Source: Burkholderia sp. FERM BP-3421
GTDB taxonomy: Bacteria; Pseudomonadota; Gammaproteobacteria; Burkholderiales; Burkholderiaceae
Direction of reading: 5' to 3'
Assembly: GCF_028657905.1 (NCBI RefSeq)
Contig: NZ_CP117781.1
Location: forward strand, 2,938,737-3,002,736
Length of the DNA stretch: 64,000 nucleotides
Each line of letters begins with the position of its first letter. Position 1 is the stretch's first letter. Positions 57,009 through 64,000 of the stretch are shown here, one piece after another. The notes under the pieces were generated by a model. The model was not told the origin of the DNA, searched no databases, and saw only the letters and a program-made list of their open reading frames with translations. The translations under genes were made by a program, and so were the position numbers.

Positions 57009-58539
57009 TCACCACTGCGCCTGATTCGGAATCGAATCGACCGCGCCCGTCGCGAGCGCGACCGAGGCGGCCGCCGCGAGCGCATTGCTGTAGCTGTCCG
57101 CATACGCGTTGTGCGCCGCGAGCAGCTGGTTCTGCGCGAGCAGCGCGTCGGTGACCGAACCGACGCCATGCCGGTACGCATCGAACGCCGCGTCGTAGGT
57201 GGTCCGCGCGGCATCCAGCAGATCCTTCGCGGCGGAATGCGCGCTCAGGCTCGTCTGCAAGGTGTTCTGCGCGGCGACGATCTGCCGGACCGCTTCCTCG
57301 CGGCTGCGCGCGAGCCGGGTCGAGGCGCTGTCCGCGTCGTTGCGCGCCTGCGCGAGCACCGCCGAGCGCAACCCGCCGTCGTAGATCGGGATCGTCACGC
57401 CCACCATCACGCTGCCGCCGTAGCGGCCGCCGCTCACGTTCAGCGCCGGCAGTTGCTGGCCGACCGCCGGCACCGCCGACACCGACGAACTGCTCGTGTT
57501 GTACGCGCCCGAGGCGGACAGGAAAATCTTCGGCATGAATTCCGACTGCGCCGCCTTCACCTTCGCGGCGCTCGCGCGTTCGGCCGCATACGCGCTCAGC
57601 ACGTCGGGACGGCGCGCGATTGCGGTCGAGACGATCTGCTCGACCGAGTCGCCCATCGCCGGCGACAACGCGCGCGCCGGCAGCGGCGCGATCTTCGGCT
57701 TCGACAGCGGCGAGATGCCCATCGCGGACACCAGCGCGAGATAGCCGTTGCTCTCCGCGCCCTGCGCCTGGACCAGTGCGAGCTTCGCCTGCGCGCGGTT
57801 CTGGTCGCCTGCGCGACTTCGATCACGGTGCCGATGCCCTGCCGATAGCGCGACTGTGCGGCCTTGAGAATCGCCTCCGCGTTGTCGAGCCCCTGCTGCG
57901 CGGTGTCGATGCGCGCGCGCCCGCCTGATAGGCGTAGTAGGCGACGCTGACGTCGTAGATCACCTGCTGGTGGGTCGCGGTGAAGCCGATGTTCGCGATC
58001 ACCGAGGCCTGCGACGCCGCCTCGACGCGCGCGCCGCCGAAATCGAACAGCAGCCATTGCAGCGACAGCACCGAGGTCACGCCGCGCGTCGTCCCGCTGA
58101 TCGACGAATCGCCGAGCGCGCTCGACGAATTGCTGTGCGCGCCCGCATAGCGGCCCAGCGCGGTGGCCGACAATTGCGGCAAGTACGCGCTCTTCGCGAT
58201 GCCGGCCGTGAGCGCGGCGTTGCGCGCATCGTTCCACGCGATCCGCGTGAGCGGATTGGCCGACTCGGCGAGATCGATCAGCTCGGGCAGGTTGTACGCG
58301 TGCGCGGCATCGAGCGAGGCCGGCGGCGGCGGCACCGCGGCGAGCGCGGGATTCGCCGGCAGCGTGTAGCGCGCGGCCGCGGCCGTCGCCGGCTTGCCCG
58401 GCGCGATCGCGCCCGTCGGGTCGATGGCCGGCTGCCAGGGGCGGTCGGGACGGTCGGGCGCCATGTCGAGCGACGAGGTCGCGCATCCGGCCAGCGCGGC
58501 CAGGGTCGCCAGCGCGAAAGGCAAGTCAAGCCGGCGCAT
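57009..58539 (-). pseudogene. mdtP: Outer-membrane efflux factor (MdtP-like lipoprotein) with two frameshifts
   Basis: Signal and lipobox (ALATLAALAGCATSS) at the start, then TolC-type repeats (NPLTRIAWNDARNAALTAGI, VTSVLSLQWLLFDFGGAR; C-terminal copy GGSVMVGVTIPIYDGGLR). Frame breaks lie near 57915 and 57810, each repaired by one extra base. It overlaps mdtO by 14 bp. It should form the outer-membrane channel of the MdtNOP-type pump. Confidence 0.75.
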
Positions 58540-60991
58540 GAATCGTGTGCTCCTTCGCGGGGTCGTCCGACGCCGCGCGTTCGAGTTGGATGAGGCGGGC
58601 GTCGCCGAGCGCGCGCAACGCGTTGCGCAGTGGGTCGGACGCCGCATCGGGGGTCGGGGCAGGCGGTGCGCTTGCGGCGGTCGGCTTCGGGGATGCGGAT
58701 GAGGACGTACCGCGCCGACCGTCTGCGTCGCCGTCGGCCGAGGTGGCTGCATCGGGATTCGAGGTGGACGATGCGCTTGCGTCGGCCGGCTTCGGGATCG
58801 CGGCTGCACCGCGCCGACCGGCCGCACCACCGTCGGCCGGGGTCGCTGCATCGGGATTCGAGGTGGGCGACACGCTTGCGTCGGCCGGCTTCGGGACCGC
58901 GAATGCGTCGCGCCGACCGTCCGCGCCACCGTCGGCCGAGGTGGCTGCATCGGGATTCGAGGCGGGCAATACGCTTGCGTCGGCCGGCTTCGGGATCGCG
59001 GCTGCACCGCGCCGACCGGCCGCGTCGCGGTCGGCCACGGTCGTCGCTGCATCAGCAACGGGCTTGGCGGAACCATCGGTCGCAGCCGCGCGCGCCGGCA
59101 TATCGTCGGCCGCCGCATTCAACCCCGTCGCGGGAGCCGACGCCACGGGTTCGCCGAACGCCGCGTCCTCGCGCGCCCCATCCTCCGCGAGCCGCCGCAG
59201 CCAATCGCCGATCGCCGGATCGCCCGGGTGGCGCTCGGCCAGCAGCAGCATCGGCCCTTCCAATGCATCGAACCGCGCAAGCGTGGCGCGCCGCGCGCCG
59301 ATCCATTCGGGCGAGGGCCGCACCCACGACGGCTCGTAATGCATGAGCGCGATGTCCTGCCGCAGCGCCTCGCCGGTGGCCAGCGCCGCGGCCGCCTGGG
59401 TGCGCCGCGTCGCCACGTGCGTGAGCGCGGTCAGCCTGGCCCACTGCTCGCGCAACGCGGCCAGTGTCGCATCGACGCGCCCGCTGACGCTGACCGGCCA
59501 GACGCGCGTGAAGATCAGGTAGACGACCACGTTGCCGAGCAGGATCCCGATCGTGCGGTCGCGCGCGATCGTCAGGTCGAAGGCCGGCGCCGCGCCCTGG
59601 ATCACGCACAGGAAGAACGCGAACGCCACCTGAAAGCCCGCGTAGGCGATGCGCGGCGAGCCGAACGCGATCCACGCGGACAGCCACGAACCGATCAGCA
59701 CCACCAGCAGCAGTTGCGCGATCGAGTTCAGCACCGGCATCACGAACACCAGCGCGGCCGTGCCGAGCGCGGCTGACCAGACAACCGACGATCCGCAGCG
59801 TGAGCTTCTCGACGGTTTCCGCGGTGGTGCCGAGCGACACGACGTAGACCGTGATGAAGCAGGTATGGATGCCGGACCAGTCGAGTTGCGAATAGGTCAG
59901 GTAGCAGATCATCGCGGCCACGGTGGTCTTGAGCGCGTAGCGGATGTGCTCGGGATTGCTGAATGCATCGGGCAGGAAGAAGCCGCCGCGCTTCTTCTCG
60001 ACGGGCGGCGGCACGTCCGCCGTCGGCGTGGCGAAGCCGGTGAGCGCGTCGTCCAGCTTGTCGACGGCCAGCCGGGCAAGCGGCGTCAGGCCGTCGCGCG
60101 GCGGCAGCGCCAGCGTGATCTCGACCGGATAGCCGCCCGCTTCCAGCATCGCCGCCATCTCGTCGAGCGTCTCGGCGAGCGGCGCGACGAACGCGGCCGG
60201 CAGGCGCCGCCGGCTCGCGGCTCACGAGCGACGCGACGCCGAGAATCGCGAGCGTCGACGACATCGCCTGCTTGAACGCGGGCGCGTCCGCACGCTGCGT
60301 CGAGCCTTCCAGCACCGACAGCTTGAGCCAGGTGCCGAGCTGCGCGTCGCCGAGCCGCACGCCGGCGTCGATCGCGTCGCGCGCCGCCTCGGGCTCGCGC
60401 AGCGCGTGCGCCGCGAGCCGCAGCCGCTTCGCGATTTCGCGGCCCATCAGCTTGCGCGGCGAGGGCGCGCATGCGAGGTTCACGACGATCGCCACCGCGA
60501 CCGGAATCGCGACCATCAGCCACGCATACAGCAGCGCGCGCGTCGCGGCCTCGCCGAACGGCACGCTGCCGAGCTTGTCGAGCGTATAGCCGATGAGCAT
60601 CGCGATGATCGCGCCGACCGGCCGCAGCTTGCTCGCCGAGGTGACGAACAGCAGCCCCGCGGACAACACCGCGATCCCCGCCACGCGCAACGCCGGCTCG
60701 TCGAGCACGACGAGCGCGACGCCCAGCACGATCGCGATCACGACCGTGATCAGCAGCAGCATCACCGTGCTCAGCACCACGCTCGTCACGCGGTCAGCGC
60801 GGATCAGGAAGAACACGACATAGGCGGACAGCGCCGCCTCGGGCGTGCCGTACACCATCGTCACGAGCGTCGTCAGTGCGCAGATCAGCGCGACGCGCGA
60901 GGCCGTCGCCGCGCGCCCCCGGGAACGGCGCGAGCAGCTTGCGCAGATCGGCGAGACCGGGCCGCCGCAGTTCAGCGGCAAACCGCGCCAT
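58526..60991 (-). pseudogene. mdtO: FUSC-family inner-membrane efflux protein (MdtO-like) with three frameshifts
   Basis: An aromatic-acid-exporter-type membrane protein: MARFAAELRRPGLADLRKLL, then TLVTMVYGTPEAALSAYVVF and a second membrane block (ALKTTVAAMICYLTYSQLDW). Frame breaks near 60918 (in a run of C), 60212 and 59783 cancel to zero net shift over 2466 bp. The C-terminal tail is extended by 33-residue repeats. E. coli order ytcA-mdtN-mdtO-mdtP is conserved. It would energise export of aromatic or antimicrobial compounds. Confidence 0.75.
58711..59017 (-). repeat. 99-bp tandem repeat in the mdtO C-terminus
   Basis: CGCGCCGACC recurs at 58711, 58810, 58909 and 59008, exactly 99 bp apart. 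On the minus strand each unit encodes a 33-residue segment with PKPADAS and SNPDAAT. The units are imperfect copies, and the whole length keeps the reading frame. Confidence 0.9.
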
Positions 60992-62019
60992 GCCTGACCT
61001 CGACGATCGCGCTGGCGCCGACCCGCACCAGCCGCTCGGCCGGTTCGTCGAGCCGCACCCGCACCGGGAAGCGCTGCGCGACCCGCACCCAGTTCACCGA
61101 TTGCTGGACGATCGGCAGCGCGCGCGGCAGGTTGATGCGATCGGAATCCGCGACGCCCGCGCCGATGCCGACGACCTTGCCGTTGATCGCCTGGCCGCGA
61201 TCGATCATCGAATAAACGGTCGCGCAATCGCCGATCGCGATGTGCTTGAGCGCGCCCTCGCGGAAGTTCGCGACCGCGAACCACTCGTCCGCATGCACCA
61301 GCGTGAACAGCGACTGGTTCGGCGCGACCGTCTCGCCCGCGAGCACCGTGAGGCCCGTCACGTAGCCGTTGTGCGGCGCGCGCACCACGGTCTGTTCGAG
61401 GTTGTACTGCGCGAGCGCGACCGCGGCCTCGCGCGTGCACGCTCGCGATCGCGCCGGCGTCGTCGCCGACCGCCTGCGCGCTCGCCTGCTTCTGCTGCTG
61501 CGCCTGGCGCAGCGACAGTTCCGCATCGCGCTGCGCGACCTGCGCCTGATCCAGCTGCTGCGCCGGCACGTAGCCCTTCGCCGCGAGCGGCGCGATCCGG
61601 TCGACATTGCGGGTCGCGAGCGCGTAGTTGTGCGCGGCCTTGCTGGTCTGGTCGTCGGCGACCGCCGCGTTCGCGCGCTCGCTCGTGATGGTCTTGTGCC
61701 GCGTATCGAGCGACGCGCGCGCCAGTTCGAGATCCGCGCGCGCCTGCTGCAACGTGAGGCGGTACGGCTGCGGATCGATCTCGAACAGCAGGTCGCCCTG
61801 CTTGACGCGCTGGTTCTCCTCGACCGCGAGCCGCACGATGCGCCCGCCGACGGGCGTCGCGACGTGCACGACGTCGGCGTCGATCGTCGCGTCGTCGGTC
61901 GATGGAAAGCGCGACGAGCGGTAATACGCATAGCAGGCGATGAGCACGCCGAGCGCGATGATGACGATCGCGATCACGCGGCCCTTGACGGAGATCTTGC
62001 GTACGCCGGCCATTTTCAT
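60972..62019 (-). pseudogene. mdtN: Membrane-fusion protein (MdtN/HlyD-like) with one frameshift
   Basis: A single N-terminal membrane anchor (VIAIVIIALGVLIACYAYY), barrel start DDATIDADVVHVATPVGGRI, coiled-coil hairpin (KQGDLLFEIDPQPYRLTLQQ ... LRQAQQQKQ) and, after a shift near 61436, LEQTVVRAPHNGYVTGLTVL and a C-terminal barrel. It overlaps ytcA by ATGA and mdtO by 20 bp. It links the inner- and outer-membrane parts of the pump. Confidence 0.78.
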
Positions 62020-62312
62020 AGCAGTTGCCCCGTACCGATGAGCCAGACCAGCGCGGCGATCGCGATGCCGATCGCGACGCACACCGTCAGCTGCGACGGC
62101 ATCACCTGCGCGAGGCCGGTCGAGACGAACAGCCGGTGCGCGAGCAGCGCGCCGACGAGGCCGAGCACGCCGCCCACCAGCCACAAGGGAAAGTACGCGC
62201 CGAAGATCTCGAACGAGGGCGCGCCGCGCGACGTGCAGCCGGGCAGCAACAGCGCAGCGCTCGCCGCGGCCGGCAGCCGCCTCGCGCGTGATGAAGACAG
62301 AGTTGGGGACAT
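62016..62312 (-). CDS. ytcA: YtcA-family lipoprotein
   Basis: A 98-residue protein with signal and lipobox (AAASAALLLPGCTSRG), the conserved EIFGAYFPLWLVGGVLGLVG and a second helix (TVCVAIGIAIAALVWLIG). YtcA-type proteins head MdtNOP operons. A second ATG at 62327 would add five residues. Only gene of the operon without a frameshift. Confidence 0.78.
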   Translation of the reverse strand: MSPTLSSSRARRLPAAASAALLLPGCTSRGAPSFEIFGAYFPLWLVGGVLGLVGALLAHRLFVSTGLAQVMPSQLTVCVAIGIAIAALVWLIGTGQLL

Positions 62313-62442
62313 GGGCGCGTGTGGCATGCAATTGTCATTGTACGAACGAATTGCGCGTACTTTACCAGCGCAGCCAGCACAACTGAATCACTCCGGCACT
62401 CGAAATTCGGGCCGCGCTCCCATTCACGCCGATACGTTTAGG

Positions 62443-62471
62443 AATGCTGTTTCAGCGTCTCAAACAGCATT
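62443..62471. promoter_or_regulatory. Inverted repeat upstream of ytcA
   Basis: AATGCTGTTT (62443-62452) and AAACAGCATT (62462-62471) are perfect 10-bp arms with a 9-nt spacer, between the ytcA operon and the MFS gene, about 130 bp upstream of ytcA. A regulator operator or, read leftward, a terminator for the MFS gene are both possible. Confidence 0.45.
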
Positions 62472-62546
62472 GCAACCATTCCGTAATACTGTCAACGATC
62501 GCACGCCCGGACCGCGCGCGATCATCATTTCAGTTTCAGGAACAGT

Positions 62547-63732
62547 TCATTGCGCGCCGCGTGCCGGCACGCCGAAGAGGATCGTCAACACGCCGAGCAC
62601 CAGGACGCGCCGACGAATACGCCGTTCACGCCGCTCGCGTCGAACACGGCCCGCCCGCCGCGCCTCCGTCGCGATCGCCATCTGCACCGCCGCGATCATC
62701 AGGCCGCCCGCGCTCTCGGCCTCATCGGGCACGGTGCGCGTGATCCAGGTCGACCAGGCGACCGGAATCCCGCCGAACGCCATGCCCCACAGCGCGACCA
62801 GCAGCGCATCCGCGAACGGCGCGCGGCCGAGCAGGAGCAGCGCCGCGCCGAGCACGATCATCAGCGCCGGCATCGCGATCAGCACCGGCCGCAGGCTGCG
62901 CTCGATCAGCCGGCCCGCGAGCGAGCGTGCCGATGAAGTTCGCCACGCCGTAGCCGAGCAGGATCGCCGACAGGCCGCTCACGCCGACGCCCGTGACGAT
63001 TTCAAGGAACGGCCGCAGATACGTGAAGAACGCGAAGTGCCCGACGAACACGAGGATCGTCGCGAGCATCCCGAGCGCAACCCCCGGCCGGCGCAGCACG
63101 TCGAACAGCGTGCGCAGCCGGGTCGCGCCGCTGGGCGCCATCGCGGGCAGCGTGGCGCGAGCCAGGCAAGCCAGGCACGCCGAGCCCGCCGCGATCAGGA
63201 ACACGTCGCGCCAGCCGATCAGTTGACCGAAGTAGCTGCCGAGCGGCGCGGCCGCGATGGTCGCGACCGACACGCCGCTGAAGATGATCGACAGCGCGCG
63301 CGGCACCATCGCGGGCGGCACGAGCCGCATCGCGGTGGCGGCCGCCATGGTCCAGAAGCCGCCGAGCGCGACGCCGAGCAGCACCCGGCCCAGCAGGACG
63401 AGCGGCAGCGTCGGCGCGAACGCGACGCCTGGTTCGAGGCGAGCAGCAGCGTCATGAACGCGAGCAGCACGCGCCGGCGGTCGATATGGCGGGTCGCCGC
63501 GGCGGTCAGCAGGCTCGTCACCAGCGCGACCGTCGCGGTGGCCGTCACCGCCTGCCCGCCACGCCCTCCGTCACGCGCAGGTTCGACGCCATCGGCGTCA
63601 GCAGGCTCGCGGGCAGGAATTCCGCCGTGACGAGGCTGAACACGCCGAACGCCATCGCGAACACGGCGCCCCACGCGGGCTGGACGCGCGCCTCGGCCGG
63701 ACGAAGTCGGCGGACTGGATGCTGGTACTCAT
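62547..63732 (-). pseudogene. MFS exporter (DHA1/AraJ-like) with about five frameshifts
   Basis: Consecutive frames form one 12-helix exporter: MSTSIQSADFVRP, AWGAVFAMAFGVFSLVTAEF, QAVTATATVALVTSLLTAAA, AFAPTLPLVLLGRVLLGVAL, GLSAILLGYGVANFIGT, VLIAMPALMIVLGAALLLLG. Breaks lie near 63697, 63553, 63433, 62925 and 62613-62665; three fit single missing bases, the one at 62925 looks like a 4-bp duplication. It is divergent from an AraC gene. Confidence 0.7.
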
Positions 63733-63840
63733 GCGGGATTCCGTCTGCAATCGGTGATGGACAAGGTCGTCAGCGTACCGATCGGCAGCGGACGGTCTAT
63801 GACATAAAATCCGCATTACTTGATCAATCGTCCGGATTCC

Positions 63841-64000
63841 ATGCCGATGCCCGCTACCCTGCCCTCTGTCGACCATCGCGACCTCGTGAGCGAACTGCTG
63901 CTCGGCATGCGTCTGTCGGGCGTCAAATATCGCCGCATCCAGGCCGCGCCGCCGTTCGGCGTCAGCTTCGGTCATGCGCCCGGGCGCGCGCAATTCCATT
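63841..64000 (+). CDS. AraC-family regulator, N-terminal cupin part (partial)
   Basis: ATG at 63841 opens a frame running off the right edge: MPMPATLPSVDHRDLVSELL, then GVSFGHAPGRAQFH, typical of the cupin_6 AraC-binding start. The helix-turn-helix lies outside the window. Divergence from the MFS exporter suggests it regulates that gene. Confidence 0.65.
   Translation, partial: MPMPATLPSVDHRDLVSELLLGMRLSGVKYRRIQAAPPFGVSFGHAPGRAQFH

Overview
The window is high-GC DNA whose gene families and neighbourhoods point to a Burkholderia sensu lato chromosome or chromid: a BetR-type regulator, an expanded Ada/Ogt/AlkA repair cluster, exported S53, S8 and S15 peptidases, an indole-3-acetate (iac) catabolic cluster of the Paraburkholderia type, and a YtcA-MdtNOP efflux operon. 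The genus is inferred from gene content; no rRNA or tRNA gene was seen.

Layout. 0-5 kb: a truncated BetR/receiver regulator on the left edge, a DUF3268 zinc-finger protein, an exported S53 peptidase and a 457-bp internally deleted IS4-type element. 5-8.6 kb: a DHDPS-like aldolase and OtsA trehalose-6-phosphate synthase, flanked by two distantly related small proteins. 8.9-12.5 kb: a lipoprotein dominated by 9-bp (Gly-Thr-Ser) and 75-bp (Gly-rich) tandem repeats, then a membrane methyltransferase-like protein. 12.5-18.3 kb: alkylation repair with three stand-alone O6-alkylguanine methyltransferases, AlkA, Ada and two 2OG-oxygenase-family proteins. Three of its transcription units share one promoter architecture. 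Ada has lost three of four zinc cysteines, and the last operon gene is cut short.

18.3-40 kb looks like a catabolic island set into that operon. The interrupted oxygenase has a 5' stub at 18.15 kb and an intact homologue at 40.07 kb. The left half holds an MHS transporter, a 3-hydroxyacyl-CoA-dehydrogenase-like enzyme, an opine-dehydrogenase-like enzyme, AraC and LysR regulators and a porin. The right half is a complete iac set: transporter, iacF, LysR, iacC, iacD, tandem tautomerase, sensor kinase, iacA, iacB, iacI, iacH, iacE, response regulator and iacG. It should convert indole-3-acetate to catechol; catechol ring-cleavage genes are not in the window.

41-55 kb: a BvgS-like hybrid kinase, exported S15 and S8 peptidases, a PAAR / Ntox44 toxin / putative immunity module, malic enzyme MaeB with a divergent LysR gene, and a small Ser/Gly-rich protein. 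55.5-63.7 kb: a TPR/ATP-grasp gene, the mdtP-mdtO-mdtN-ytcA efflux operon and an MFS exporter. All but ytcA carry frameshifts, about 13 in 8 kb, against almost none in the preceding 54 kb, so sequence error or local decay must be considered. The window ends inside an AraC-type regulator.
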